Assembly (NCBI GenBank): GCA_026315105.1 | Contig: CM048745.1 | Span: 150,605,323 to 150,669,322, forward strand | Source: Locusta migratoria | Lineage: Eukaryota > Arthropoda > Insecta > Orthoptera > Acrididae | Length of the DNA stretch: 64,000 bases | Reading direction: 5' to 3' | Shown: positions 1-11,841 of the stretch, in pieces | Layout of the letters: each line of letters starts with the position of its first letter | Numbering within the stretch: position 1 is the stretch's first letter | Made by a program: the position numbers and the translations under genes | The notes under the pieces: generated by a model | Databases searched by the model: none | The model's input: the letters and a program-made list of their open reading frames with translations, nothing else | Told to the model about the DNA's origin: nothing

Positions 1-80
1 GGATTCGAACCCCTGACCGTAGTGGCCGTGCAGACTGTGACTGAAGCGCCTCAGTCCCTTCGGCCACCGCGGCCGGCTGT
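1..80 (-). repeat. SINE type A head, cut by window edge
   Basis: Read on the minus strand this is a tRNA-derived SINE head: gccggccgcggtggcc, then an A-box-like stretch and a B box (gggttcgaatcc). The tail lies beyond the left edge. The same head recurs at 18.27, 38.2, 44.9, 46.5, 57.5, 59.8 and 62.4 kb. Confidence 0.85.
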
Positions 81-663
81 ATGTCTTGTCTTGGAAGGAG
101 CAGGACCTACCATGGTAACTGAACTGTTCTTTTGTGACAGTATTAAAAACAATTGGCCACTTAGTCGCCATTGTAACTTTCGAAGGGCTAATGAAATCCA
201 CTTTAAGGACATCAACTTTTTCCATTTTCATTACGGAATTGTAACTGAACTGTGGTTGTATACGAGATTTTGCTAGCGTTGATATGTTATTCGTCGATTA
301 TTACTTAGTAGATGGTTTTGCTACCATTCTCTTCATAACGCAGTTAACACATCTGTTCTGCTAATTTTATAAGATTAATTTTTATTTTGTATCAGGTCAC
401 TTCCTATAGATCAAAACATGTGTTTGAATTATCTGACATTGCTTACATAATTTGCAAACGTTAAAATAAAGCATCTTTTGTTAATTAATGATTTACCTTT
501 ATTTTATATGTCGTTATTGTTCCGCAAATGTTCGCCTGTGGATAGAGTGTTTGGCTGTAGAATTACAGGTACGAAGTACTATTTGCAGCTAATGCAGTTG
601 CTAGGCATGAAAGCAAACGTGTTTGACTCTCCTCAAGACCACATCGAGCCATAGTTCTTGAAC
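81..663. other. AT-rich, nothing recognised
   Basis: I see no coding potential, repeat family or RNA gene here. Confidence 0.5.
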
Positions 664-676
664 AGAGCCACATAGT

Positions 677-868
677 GCGGGAGTAGCCGAGCGGTCTGGA
701 GTCCCATGTTGCGGATCGCGCGGCGTCCCGCGTCGGAGGTTCGAAGCCTGCCTTGGGCATGGATGTTTGCGTTGTCTTTAGTACAAGTCAGTTCACAAGT
801 AGTTTGTAAGTTTAGGGACTGATGACCTCGCAGTTAAGTCCTATAAGCTTCACAAACATTTCAACATT
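677..868 (+). repeat. SINE type B, full length
   Basis: The head (gcgggagtagccgagcggtc) resembles a tRNA-Leu/Ser A box and is followed by a B box (ggaggttcgaagcc). The tail is agggactgatgacc...gttaagtcc. Imperfect direct repeats flank it (agagccacatagt at 664-676 and agagcaccatatagt just after the end), as expected for target-primed insertion. Confidence 0.85.
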
Positions 869-883
869 TAGAGCACCATATAG

Positions 884-1655
884 TGGAATACATGTATGCT
901 GTGTTACTGAATAGTTTGGTCACATATACAGACAACTTAAAAGTCGCGGTACGCTCCCCGCACCCACTTTTTCTCGGCGCTCACAGATAATAAACTGAAT
1001 GACGACGACGCCTACAATAATAACTGAAACTCTGGAGAAAAGCGCCACTAGAGACTCGAGACGATAACAATGTATTACCAAACTAATAACAGTTAACATA
1101 AAAGGCTCCTTATACAGAGCTCTGAAGCTGGCTGTTAAACATAAAAAAGGAATAAAGGCAAGAGCTTGTGCAAGATGAGAAGAGAAAGAGGAAATTATGA
1201 ATTTCTGTTACATGGTAAAATTAAGGCATGAAATATATGTAAAATAACTTAAAAAGGGGAAGATTTCACACACAAAGATAGCAAATGCCCTTTGCAAATG
1301 AATTCCTTATATTTTCAAAGTTCTATTACCGTTTAAAAAAAGAGAAGTACAGTTATTATGTTACCAGCGAGTGAGTACCACCTCATCACGCTAGTAGTTG
1401 GTGGCATAGTTAGAAATTTTCAGAATGTATTTGTTTATATTTTAAGTGATTTATTTAGTTATATACCTCCTGTAATTTATGTAGGCTATCGTAGCTGGTA
1501 CCCGGCGCGTTGCTGGCGCAGAAGCAATAATTGTGAAAATAACGTGTGAAATTTGAAAGTGATAGCTCGTTTAATTACGAATGATAGAAACAAGTATTGA
1601 CTTTATAGTCCATAATAAATACATTTAGCGAAATTTAACTATACATATTAGTCCA
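884..1655. other. AT-rich, nothing recognised
   Basis: There are only short chance open frames with no recognisable motif. Confidence 0.5.
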
Positions 1656-1876
1656 TCTCCTCCTTTCCCTTCTCTCTGTTCGCCTGCTCCTCCCCCCGTC
1701 TCCTCCTCTCCCTTCCTCTGTCCAGTTCCTCCTCCCCCTCTGTTCTCCTTTCACTTCTCTGTCACCATCTCCCCTCTCTCATTCTCCTCCTCTGCCCTCT
1801 CCATCTCCTCTACCATGTCTTCGTCTCCTCCCTCCCCTTTCTGACAGTCTCCTCCTCCACCTATACCTCTCCCTCC
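1656..1876. repeat. CT-rich low-complexity tract
   Basis: An irregular pyrimidine tract of cctcctccc-type words on the + strand. Confidence 0.85.
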
Positions 1877-1879
1877 TAT

Positions 1880-2760
1880 ACATGAAAACATACATATATG
1901 AGCGAAGTTTGATGGTGACTGGTCAAACGGTGTCAAAGTTACAAGGTAACCTCCGCCATGCTACATTCACTGGCTTGCATCTCATTCATGAAAACATACA
2001 TTTATGTGCCGACTTTCAGGGTGACCAGTAAAACGATTTGGACATTGATGTATCCTACCCTCCGCCATGCACCTACGGAGACTTACGAAAGTTCGCCCAT
2101 GTATTAATTCGTGGTATAAGCCATCTTCATGCCACATTTCATTCAATTCCGTCCAGACGTTTCAGCGTGAAGAGTAACGAACGTGTTAACCCATTGTAAG
2201 GTACACTCCGCCACGCACCGTACGGTGGTTTACGAAAGGTAGCCCATGTATTAATCAGGGTATAAGCTACCTCTGTTCCAAATTTCATTCTTGCCGATCC
2301 AGTCACTTCAGCGTGAAGGCGTGAGAAACGAATTTAATAATTGCGAAGCACCCTCCGCCATGCACCATACGAAGTTAATGTTGGCATGCCCATAACCTTT
2401 GCGCGAGTGCAAGCAATGAGTTGACAAAGTTTTATCGCAATCGGATGTTCGGTACACCTGATGCGACAGTTTTACGGCATCTACAGCGAAAATGTTGTGC
2501 GCAGTAGACTTCGTTTCGTCATTTCGCGCGTGTTTGTAGGGGGGGGGGAGGCGGTCAGTTACACAACGCTTCATAAAGGTCCACAATTACATGCAAACTT
2601 TGTTGCAAGTCACTAACTACTCCCATTTTCCAATAATTGACGCATAAATCTGGGTATTTTCACGCGGTGGCCTCTCGTTATTTATGACGTCATATCTCTT
2701 ATGCTCTTTTGTTTTTGCCTCAGAAGCCTTCGTGGGCGTACGGTAAACAGTTTACTAAAG
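1880..2760 (-). mobile_element. Degenerate Helitron-like repeat with ~145-bp tandem units
   Basis: Diverged tandem units carry the word ctccgccatgcacc near 2060, 2205 and 2350, with about 145 bp between units. Each includes a 'cccatgtattaat...ggtataagc' block and a 'gtttcagcgtgaag' block. The stretch near 2600-2700 (tttgttgcaagtcac, ttatttatgacgtcatatc) matches the interior of the Helitrons at 9.6, 48.3 and 56.4 kb. No clean terminus is visible, so the limits are approximate. Confidence 0.45.
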
Positions 2761-3511
2761 TTACATTGCAATCGAATGAATGGTTTATGAACACATAGAG
2801 GACATACTACAGAATATCTGCGATATTGTGGAGGAATTTGAGTATTCAATCAATCATCCTTATACAATACTTTGCTTGATTTTTGAAACCTGCAGTCATT
2901 TCTTTTGTAATTTCATGAAGTCCGATGATTTTTTTTTTATTCTATCCTTACCAGTAACTTCATGATCCACCCACGGTCACACAACAATGAAAAGCGAAGT
3001 GAACAGTCTGAACATTGATCTCCTACGGAAAGTATCTCGAACGTTCACGTATTAAATAACTAAAAGTTATCATTTCCAGCTTCTACAATACGAAGCGCAG
3101 GATCCAGCTAGATGCTTTCCGCAAGTCTGTATGGTGGCCGACTTTAATATGCGGTTTATTTGCTTTAATGTTCATTTTGTGCTGTACTTTAACTAAATTA
3201 TTTCAAATTCAAAAATTCGGTACCATCAATTGCTTGTCCAAAATATAATCGCGGAATCTACTTTAACAATTATGGCATCATAAGAAGCAAGGGCAACGTT
3301 ATACACACAGGCAAACATACACTCGAAGACTCTACTTTGTCTATATATGAAGGTACATATTCGATTGCTTTAATGTCGGACAATCTGGGTGGTCAAGTCA
3401 TTCGCTGGAATTGTCCAGAATGCCATTCAAACCAGTAGAGAAAAACTGTGTCCTGTTGACATGGCACACTGTCATCCATGAAATTTTGATCTCTGTTTGG
3501 GAACAAAAAAA
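2761..3511. other. AT-rich, nothing recognised
   Basis: No supported feature. Confidence 0.5.
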
Positions 3512-3696
3512 TCAAACGTTTGTAAATCTATGAGACTTAACTATTCAGATCATTAGTCCTTGGCTTACAAATAAACGAACTTATGCCAAGGACAACGATT
3601 ACATCCTTCCCCGGCGGAGGACTCAAACCTCCGACGGCGGGCAGCGGAGCGCTCCACAGTAGGCGCCATAGAACGCTTGGCCACTTCACCGCGGCG
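3512..3696 (-). repeat. SINE type B
   Basis: On the minus strand it has a degenerate type B head (ccgcggtgaagtggcc), a B box (ggaggtttgagtcc) and the shared tail, which ends near aacgtttga. Confidence 0.75.
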
Positions 3697-4045
3697 TTTG
3701 GGACAATTTATCCCATGAAAGACTACAAGTGGTCTCCACATAGCCGAACATAACCATTTCCCGTCAATTATCGGTTCTCTTCCACCAGAGGATCCAGGCT
3801 GTTTCATTTAAAACAGAGCACAGATTTGTGGAGCTACCACTGGTTTACACGGTGCCTTTTGACTACTTAGGTCCACGGCTTAGTGCGGTCTGCGTCGCAC
3901 TCCAACCGTATCATCAACTATTACCACTGAAACCGGCATTCGTCTGTGCAAGCCACGGTTTTCCGGTAGCTAGTGGTCCAACTGGTACGGACACGAGTCC
4001 ACGACTGGCTCTAAAGGCGATGTCGTGCTTTTTCTAAAGGCACTC
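3697..4045. other. No recognised feature
   Basis: A moderately GC-rich spacer with no motif I recognise. Confidence 0.4.
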
Positions 4046-6850
4046 GTTCGTCTTATCTGCATCTACATCCGTACTTGGCAAGCCACCCGACGGTGTGTGG
4101 CGGAGGGTACCTTGAGTAACACTATCGGTTCTCCCTCCTATTCCAATCAAGGATTGTTCACGGAAAGAAAGACTGTCGCTATGCCTCTGTGTGGGCTCTA
4201 ATCTCTCTGATTTTATCCTCATGATCTCTTCGCGAGATATACATAGGAGGGAGCAATATACTGCTAGACTCCTCGGTAAAGATATGTTCTCGAAACTTCG
4301 ACAAAAGCCCTACCGAGAGACAAAGCGTCCCTCCTGCAGAGTCTTCCACTGGAGTTTATCGATCATCTCCGAACTGTTTTCACGATTACTAAGCAGTGGG
4401 CGAACAAGTGTACTGTAACCTACTTCCTTTGTTTTCGGACTGCATTTCCTTAAGATTCTTCCAATGAATCTGTCTGGAATCTGCTTTACCGACGATTGAT
4501 TTTATATGGTCGTTCCATTTTAAATCAGTCCTAATGTCTACGCCCAGATAATTTATGGAATAAACTGCTTCCAGTTGCTGACCTGCTAAGTGTAGCTAAA
4601 TGATTTTTATGTATTCGCAGCACATTACACTTGTCTACGTTGATATTCAATTACCATTCCCTGCGCCATGCGTCAATTCGATGCAGATCCTCCTTCATTT
4701 CAGTACAATTTTCCATTGTTACAACCTCTCTATATACAGAATCATCCCCAAAAAGCCTCAGTGAACTTCCGATGTTAAGTGAATAGCAATGGTCCCATGA
4801 CACTCCCCTGTGGCACACCTGACATCATTCTTACTTCGGAAGGCTCCTCTCCATTGAGAATGACATGCTGCGTTCTGTTACCTAGGAACTCTTCGATCCA
4901 ATCATAGTTGGTCTAATAGTCCATATGCTCTTACTTTGTTCATTAAACGACTGTGGGGAACTGTGTCAAACGTCTTGTGGAAGTCAAGAAATACGGCAAC
5001 TACCAGAGAACCCGTGTCTATGGTTCTCTGAGTCTCGTGGACGAAATAGCGCGAGGTGGGTTTCACACGATCGCCTTTTTCAAAACCCATGCTGATTCCT
5101 ACAGAGCATATTTCTAGTCTCCATAAATGTCATTATACTCGAACATAATAAATGTTCCAAAATTCTACAACTGACCGACGTTAGAGTTATAGGCCTATAG
5201 GTCTGCACATCTGTTCGACGTCCCTTCTTGAAAACGGGTATGACCTGCGCCGTTTTCAATCTTTTGGAACGCTACGCTCTTCTAGAGACCTACGGTACAC
5301 CATGCAAGAAGGGGTACAAGTTCCTTCGCGTACTCTGTATAAAATCGAACTGGTATCCGATCAGGTGCTACGGCCTTTCCTCTTTTGAGCGATTTTAATT
5401 GTTTTTCTATCCCTCTGTCAGTTATTTCGATATCTGCCATTTTGTAATCTGTGCGGCAATCTAGAGAAGGAACTACAGTGCAATCTTCCTCTGTGAAACA
5501 GCTTTGGAAAAAGTCATTTAGTAATTCAGCCTTTAGAGTGTCATCCTGTGTTTCAATGCCATTTTCGTCACAGAATGTCTGGAGATTTTGTTTTGATCCA
5601 CCTACCGCTTTGACATAAGACAAAAATTACCTAGGATTTTCAGCCAAGTCAGTGCATAGAACTTTACTTTCGAATTCGTTGAATGCCTCTCGCATAGCCC
5701 TCCTCACACTACATTTTGCTTCGTGTAATTTTTGTTGTCGACAAGGCTGCGCAGAGACTGTGTTTTATTGGCAGAACCCTTAAAAGATGCAACACAAGTA
5801 CAAAAGAAACTGCATACACTACGCTTGTCCGTCCATTTTTGGAGTATTGCTGCCCAGTGTGTGATTCTTATCAGGTGGGTTTGACGGAGAACATCGAAAG
5901 AGTCCAAAGAAGGGCAGCTCGTTTCGTATTGTCACGGTATAGGGGAGACAGCGTTACGGAAATGATACAGGATCTGGGATGGGAATCATTACAACAACGG
6001 CGCTTATCGCTTCCGGCGTGGGCTACTTGCGAAACTCCAATCGCCAACATTCTCCTCCGAATGCGAAAATATATTGTTGACTCCCACTTACAAATGTAGA
6101 AATGATCATCAGAATAAAATCAGAGCTCGAACGGAGAGATTCAGGTGTTCTTTCTTCCCGCGCGATATTCGAGAATGGAATGGTAGATAAACAGTATAAT
6201 GGAGGTTCGAAGAACACTTTGCCAGGCACTTAAATGTGATTTGCAGAGTATCCCTTGTAGAAGGCTTTGGCTTTGTTTATGTTTGCAGCGAAGTTTCCTT
6301 TGTCTCCGTAGCAGTTTTCTAATTCGCTTGTTGTACCACAGTGGGTCTTTCCAATCTCTTACGGTCTTGCACTTACTCATCTAATGCATATTGTACGATG
6401 GCTTTGAACTTTGACCACTGTTCCTCAACACTATCTGTTGAAAAATCTTCTTTCATTTCTCAATATTTATATTTACGGTTGAAATTATCGGTGCTGTAAC
6501 CGCTTTATGATCGCTAATTTCCTGTTCTGCGTTAACTGTTTCGAACAGTTCTGTTCTGTTTTCACCAGAAGGTCTAATATGTTGTCGCCACGAGTCGGTT
6601 CTGTGTTTAACTGCTCAAGGTAGTTGTCACTGGAATCTTGGCCCCTGCCACCTGTCATAAACGTATGAGTCTTCCTGTCTATATCAGATAAATTAAAATC
6701 TCCTCCCGAAACTATTACATGATTGGGAAATCTACTCGAAATATTATCCAAATTTTCCTTCAGGTAGAAACATCCGATTACCATGTCCGAACCTGCTTTT
6801 CCATCAATTTTCCTCGATACTAGTGCTCTTTCCTTCGTCGGCTGCAATAG
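4046..6850 (-). mobile_element. CR1-like non-LTR retrotransposon, broken, with a nested LINE
   Basis: This runs from endonuclease (right) to 3' tail (left). The endonuclease part (about 6.85-6.47 kb) shows the motifs GGDFNLSDID and TRGDNILDLL. A linker with PLWYNKRIRKLL follows at about 6.38-6.26 kb. The RT starts near 5.6 kb (LKSLKRGKAVAPDRIP), then VAVFLDFHKTFDTVPHSRL at 5.0 kb, then a catalytic box read as LFGDDSVYREV near 4.75 kb in place of the usual FADD. The 3' end (ggatgtagatgcag on minus) is a short-repeat tail and not poly(A), which fits the CR1 group. Frameshifts and deletions make it inactive. It is interrupted at 5749-6260 by another LINE copy. Confidence 0.8.
5749..6260 (+). mobile_element. 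5'-truncated CR1-like LINE nested in the minus-strand LINE
   Basis: About 512 bp on the opposite strand encodes the post-RT C-terminal region, with motifs TLVRPFLEYC and IERVQRRAARFV. It ends in a 3' UTR with cacttaaatgtgatttgcag. The word aaggct occurs at both junctions (5743-5748 and just after 6260). The uninterrupted sequence is seen in the homologous copy near 11080-11110, so the insertion can be read directly. Confidence 0.75.
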
Positions 6851-7254
6851 CACATTAACACTTTGAGCGCCGTTTGCCCACCGGTGGGCATTCTGAAATA
6901 CCACTGTCGGACCACGTATTGGGCATTGTCTTCGCCTTACTTCAAGTTTTCGCCTACATCCGTGGACATATTTTATATATCATATGCACACGCCAGGGCA
7001 CGTTTTGCTCTCAATAGACAACGATGCGTAGAGAATGTGTATAATAATACCAAATTTAAGGGATCGAAAATTTTAAAAGAATTCTAGAATTTTACGCAAA
7101 TGCATTTATATTTTGTCACGATTGGTACATAGAAAGTTAAAGAAGTGCTTTTCAAACACAATTTCTTAACTACGTAGAACTTACAACTAATAACATATTT
7201 TTTATAAACAAAATTCAGATACGTGCCAACACGAAATGCAATGAAATATGTAAG

Positions 7255-7299
<45 letters not shown>
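7255..7299 (+). repeat. A(45) homopolymer
   Basis: An uninterrupted A run abuts the ITm fragment. The copy at 12.25 kb has only a short A run at the same junction. Confidence 0.95.
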
Positions 7300-7300
<1 letters not shown>

Positions 7301-7301
<1 letters not shown>

Positions 7302-7846
7302 ATACCTTGGTAGACGCGTGAAAGATCTCTTGCGTGCGTCGTTTGGTGATGATGGTGTGCTCAGCCGCCACTTTTGTCATGCTTGGCCTCCCAGGTCCCC
7401 AAACTTCAGTCCGTGCGATTATTGGCTTTGGGGTTACCTGAAGTCGCAAGTATATCGTGATCGACCGACATCTCTAGGGATCATGAAAGACAACATCCGA
7501 CGCCAATGCCTCACCATAACTCCGGACATGCTTTACAGAGCTTTTCACAACATTATTCCTCGACTACAGCTATTGTTGAGGAACGATGGTGAACATATTG
7601 AGCATTTCCTGTAAAGAACAACATCTTTGTTTGTCTTAATTTGTTATGCTAATTATTGCTTTTCTGATCAGATGAAGCGCCATCTGTCGGTCATTTTTTG
7701 AACTTATTTATTTATTTATTTTTCTTATTTTTGTACTAATAAAACCCCATGTCATTCCAAGCACGTGTGTCAATTTTTACCTATATACATTATTTCGTGA
7801 TTAATTAAGTTTTCAAATTTATACTGACTTTTTGATCACCCGGTAT
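7301..7846 (+). mobile_element. ITm (Tc1/mariner superfamily) transposon, 3' part
   Basis: Frame 7318-7614 encodes the C-terminal part of a DDE transposase. The block WPPRSPNFSPCDYWLWGYLK contains the third catalytic acidic residue (the D after SPC), and a helical tail ends in NDGEHIEHFL before a stop. The element continues to a right end tttttgatcacccggta, the kind of terminus such elements carry. The N-terminal two thirds and the left terminus are missing. A second copy, with about 92% identity over a 105-bp sample, is at 12.24-12.80 kb. Confidence 0.75.
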
Positions 7847-7970
7847 GTATGGCCGCCTCGCCATTTATGCTGCCCGGGGAAATGACGTGGGTGTTTAGTT
7901 GCCTATGTGGCAGGCTGTTTGTGATACCCAATTGCTTCCTGGGACCTGATTTCCACCGGTGGGCGTTTAA

Positions 7971-8232
7971 AGAGACACATGAAATATATAAAACCAAGAT
8001 CAAAATGAAAAGTTATATCGCCAATGATGAAAATATAGCCGTTTAACAAGGAGGCCCCATGGGTATCGGATTTTAGGATTTATTTATATTTATTACACGT
8101 GAAGTTCAGATCTTAAGTAACAATCAGCCAAAGCCATTCGTCGCAACCCTCAAAAATTCTCTGTAGAAAATCGAGTCTGAAGTTTACCAAGTACACGTAA
8201 GAACCAATAATTCAAACAAGTGCACCATCTGT
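7971..8232. other. AT-rich spacer, nothing recognised
   Basis: No supported feature. Confidence 0.4.
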
Positions 8233-8278
8233 CGGTGTAGCTCAGGTAGCAGCTATCTGGCTTCACACCCGTAGAGTC
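8233..8278 (+). other. 5' half of a split tRNA-like sequence
   Basis: The word gtgtagctcaggtagcag is a good tRNA A box. The sequence then runs to acacccgtagagtc (8265-8278), where a LINE is inserted. The other half resumes at 9120. It could be a tRNA pseudogene or a tRNA-derived SINE head. Confidence 0.6.
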
Positions 8279-9105
8279 CACACCGACAGCAGAATTACTT
8301 TGGACTCTTTGCGAAATCCGAAGAACCACAACTTGTTGATTGAAGAAATAAGAAGTAATATCAGAATGTTGCAGACAACAACTGGCTGGTGCATTTCGAA
8401 TGGGTTAAGGCACATCAAGGGATATGGGGAAATGAACTAGCTGACAACCTTGCTAAAAGAGCAGCTCGATCACAACAGTCAACACGCTATAACAAAATAC
8501 CTACAAGTGCCGTAAAGAAGAAACTTCGAGAAGAGTTTAGGAACAAATGGGACATAGAGTGGCACAGAACAAAAAACGGGGGAAGCACTAAACCGTATTT
8601 TCCTACGATACGACAACGTTTAATGATTAAACTTCCAATATCTCCGAATTTTACAGCTATGCTAACAGGTCATGGGAAACTGAAAGCATACTATCAGCGG
8701 TTCAAAATAATTGAAGACGGAACGTGCACATGTAACAGTGCTGTCCAAACTATTGACCACGTGCTTTTTGACTGCTGCAATTTATTGAAAGAGAGGGACC
8801 ATCTCAGGAAAAAAATAGCTGCCAAAGGAGGAGGATGGCCCGTCAGTAAATATGACTTAGTACATAAATACACTACTGTCTTTACAATTTTTGTAATTCA
8901 ATAAGATTTCCTAATGTATAAAACATTTACAATTCTTGTAATTCATTAAGTAATGTATAAAATTGTTTGTTCCTTTGTAAACCCTGTCAACTTGTATACT
9001 GTACTTGTGTTTGTAAGAACATTTGATGTAACCGCCTGAATCAAACCATCAAACATGTAATATTGCTATGTAATGGGGCATGTTAAATAATAAATAATAA
9101 ATAAA
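8279..9105 (+). mobile_element. 5'-truncated I/R1-like LINE: RNase H and zinc knuckle
   Basis: Translation gives an RNase H start with VHTDSRITLDSL (the catalytic D after T), then, after a frameshift near 8375, WVKAHQGIWGNELADNLAK. A C-terminal zinc knuckle follows as CTCNSAVQTIDHVLFDC, ending at a stop at 8904. The 3' UTR ends in ttaaataataaataataaa. A perfect 14-bp duplication, acacccgtagagtc, flanks it (8265-8278 and 9106-9119). RNase H plus a CCHC knuckle at the C-terminus is typical of the I/LOA/R1 side of the non-LTR tree. Confidence 0.85.
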
Positions 9106-9119
9106 ACACCCGTAGAGTC

Positions 9120-9148
9120 GGTGGTTTGAATCCCGCTGTGTCACAATG
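9120..9148 (+). other. 3' half of the split tRNA-like sequence
   Basis: It contains a B box (ggtggtttgaatccc). Joined across one copy of the 14-bp repeat, the two halves span about 75 nt, the length of a tRNA. Confidence 0.6.
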
Positions 9149-9597
9149 TTTTCGTTCTTTTCGAATTAATTATATAAAACATTTTGGGATCTCTGATTTC
9201 AGGTGTTCTGTCAGTTTTTGTTTATGTGAATGTAGACTAGCTGATCACCTTCTCGTCACGTAAAATGATGTTGAGTAGGTTGGTAATCCATTAGTAGCTA
9301 TGGAGATGACTTTCCAAAAACAGCGTCGTAGCTCTTCACAAAGTGAACAGTCCAAGACTAAAGTCGTCAACTAATAGTGAAATCAATACTGAAAAGAATA
9401 GTTACCTCTGTGATTTATTTATTAACGACCTCTTATAAAATACAGAAAATATCGAATAAAGAAAAATACATGCATTTTTCGTAAAAATTACCATTACATA
9501 TTAAAATTGTGTAAGTATTCGAACACAACGGAAAAAAATAATATTATTAAAAAAAAAAAAAATCCACTCAGGTCAGGCCTACCATGCATTGTTTCCA
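9149..9597. other. AT-rich, nothing recognised
   Basis: Contains a short A run at about 9549-9562 and no supported gene. Confidence 0.5.
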
Positions 9598-10695
9598 TCT
9601 AATACATAAAGCAGAATGTCCGTATGTTTGTACGTGTTGCATACAAATCTACAGTTTTGTTCCAATCATTATGAAATTTTTTATACGTAAGCTTCAATCC
9701 ATGAGGACGGTCGCCGTAAGTATAAGAATCAGATACGATATGTAGTTCACGAAATATGACGTCATAAACAATGAGATGCGCGGAAAACTGCTGCATTTTG
9801 CGACAATGCTGCTCATTTTCTCCTAAACCATTGGACCGATTTCAACCAAATTTGGTACACACATTCCTTACCGTGAGGTAACAATTGCTGCATGGATAAG
9901 AATCACATACGACACATGGTTCAAACGATATTACGTCATAACCAATATAAATCGCAAAAAATGCCATATAATGCGGCGAGACTTACGAAATACACTGTAT
10001 GAGACTAACAGTACTTAGCGACTTGCAACAAACTTTAAACATAATTTCAAACATTTATTAAAATTTTTCTCGCTGACAACCATTGAAAAATGATGAAAGG
10101 AAAAAAGTTTCTCGCTTACTACTTTTCCGCTGTTTATGGAGTAAAACTATGGCTTTCGGTATGACGTTACAATTTATCATTTGAACACTACAAATTATAG
10201 CGCCAGGAAATTTTACAGACAGTATACACATATATAGCTGAATGTAGCTTCTAAATTGCATCACATTCCGACACGTAGTTTATGAGATATGAGCACATAA
10301 ACAGTAACGTTCATGGAAAACCGCCCCATCACGCACCAAGTTTTAATATATTATTTCTTTACTACTGATGGTAAAATCAAATCAAATGTTTGTAAATCTA
10401 TCGGACCAAACTGCGTGCTCATCAGTCCGTAGCTTACAAACTACTTACACCTAGGTAAACTAACCCAAGGGTAACACACACGCACCCATGCCCCAGGGAG
10501 GACTCGAACCTCCACGGCGAGCAACCGCGCGCTCCGCATCGAGACGCTTTAGACCGCTCGGCTACTCCACCGCGGCTACTAATTGTATTCCCAAGAGATT
10601 TTACAGACATACAGTCCTTATACAAATGAATATATACATGAAAAATGGCAGGAATAAATAAATAAATACCCGGGCAACGCCGGGTTTTCAGATAG
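9598..10695 (+). mobile_element. Non-autonomous Helitron with nested SINE
   Basis: The 5' end is TC (tctaatacataaagcagaat) after an A, and the 3' end has a GC-rich hairpin (acccgggcaacgccgggt) followed about 10 nt later by gatag and then T. A|T flanks, 5' TC and a terminal hairpin fit the Helitron pattern; the usual CTAG is changed to ATAG. No Rep/helicase is encoded. Without the SINE it is about 890 bp, close to the 862-bp copy at 55982-56843. Confidence 0.8.
10367..10575 (-). repeat. SINE type B inside the Helitron
   Basis: On minus: a type B head with agccgagcggtctaaagcg, a B box and the shared tail. The word ctact occurs at both junctions (10362-10366 and 10576-10580). The Helitron at 55982-56843 has the uninterrupted site near 56095. 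Confidence 0.85.
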
Positions 10696-11049
10696 TAATA
10701 TTATATTATCTGCTCAGGAAATTACGTTGCGTTTATAATGTTATCGCCCCTGCTTTCAATTTCATCGAAGATTTTGTGACTTCCTTTTTATTCTGAACCA
10801 GTCCTTCCGACAGTAGTACAGCAATAGGGGCACCGCCCCACTGAGATCCAATAGGGCTGTTACCCCAATGAGAATCGTTACCACCCTCTGCCACTTGCCC
10901 GACCTTCTTCTACCGTCTTCACCCCACCCCTCCACTCCCCACAGATGCCCACTTTCCCAACCTCAACCCCCAATTAATTTAGTTAAATTTGCATATCAGT
11001 TTAATTGTAACAACCTATGTTTTTATCAGTGACACGGGTAACTGCCTTC
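10696..11049. other. C-rich spacer, nothing recognised
   Basis: Includes a C/T-rich patch at about 10880-10970 and no motif I recognise. Confidence 0.45.
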
Positions 11050-11837
11050 ACAAGTAAGCTCTTCGTGTAATTTTTGTTTGTCTACAAGGCTTTAGCTAGG
11101 TTTATGTTTGCAGTGAAATTCCTTTTGCTTCCGTAGCAGTTTTCTAATTCGGTTGTTGTACCACGGTGGCTCCTTTCCATCTCTTACGATCTTGCTTGGT
11201 ACATACTCATCTAATGCATATTGTACGATGGCTTTGAACTTAGACTACTGTTCCTCAACACTATGTGTACTTGCGATAAAACTTCTGTGTTGAGTTGACA
11301 AGTACTCTGAAATCCGCTTTTTATCACTTTTTCCGAACAGAAAAATCTTCCTTCATTTCTTAAAATTTCTATTTACGGCTGAAATTATCGGTGCTGTAAC
11401 CGCTATATGACCGCTAATTTCCTGTTATGCGTTAACTGTTTCGAATAGTTCGGGTTTGTTTGTCACCAGGAGGTCTAATATGTTGTCGCCACGAGTCGGT
11501 TCTCTGTTTAACAGCTCAAGGTAGTTTTCAGATAATGCACTTAAAACAATTTGACTGAATGCTTTGTCCCTGCCACCCGTCATAAGCGTATGAGTCTCCC
11601 AGTCTATATCAGGTAAATTAAAATCTCCTCCCAAAACTATAACATGATCGGGAAATCTAATCGAAATATTATCCAAATTTTCCTTCAGGTGTTCTGCCAC
11701 AACAGCTGCTGAGCCAGGAGGCCTATAGAAACACCCGATTACTTTGTCCGAACCTGATTTCCGTCAATTTCCTTCGATACTAGTGCTCTTTTTATCGCTA
11801 TAAACACGCCTCCTCCTTCGTCGGTTGCAATAGCACA
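11050..11837 (-). mobile_element. CR1-like LINE fragment: endonuclease and linker (second copy)
   Basis: On minus it encodes the end of the endonuclease with GGDFNLPDIDWE and TRGDNILDLLVTN, then the linker PPWYNNRIRKLLRKQK. It is homologous to 6.23-6.85 kb but lacks several small deletions seen there, so it preserves the ancestral sequence better. It stops near 11.05 kb, before the RT. Confidence 0.75.
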
Positions 11838-11841
11838 TTAA

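Larger units (their letters stand above)
6859..7966. mobile_element. Possible TTAA-flanked DNA element hosting an ITm fragment
   Basis: TTAA at 6855-6858 precedes cactttgagcgccgtttgcc, and TTAA at 7967-7970 follows a right end that reads acgcccaccggtgg inward. Both ends carry the palindromic word cccaccggtggg. TTAA flanks and terminal symmetry suggest a piggyBac-like non-autonomous element. The interior encodes nothing recognisable except the inserted ITm transposon. The left portion recurs at 11842. Confidence 0.4.
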
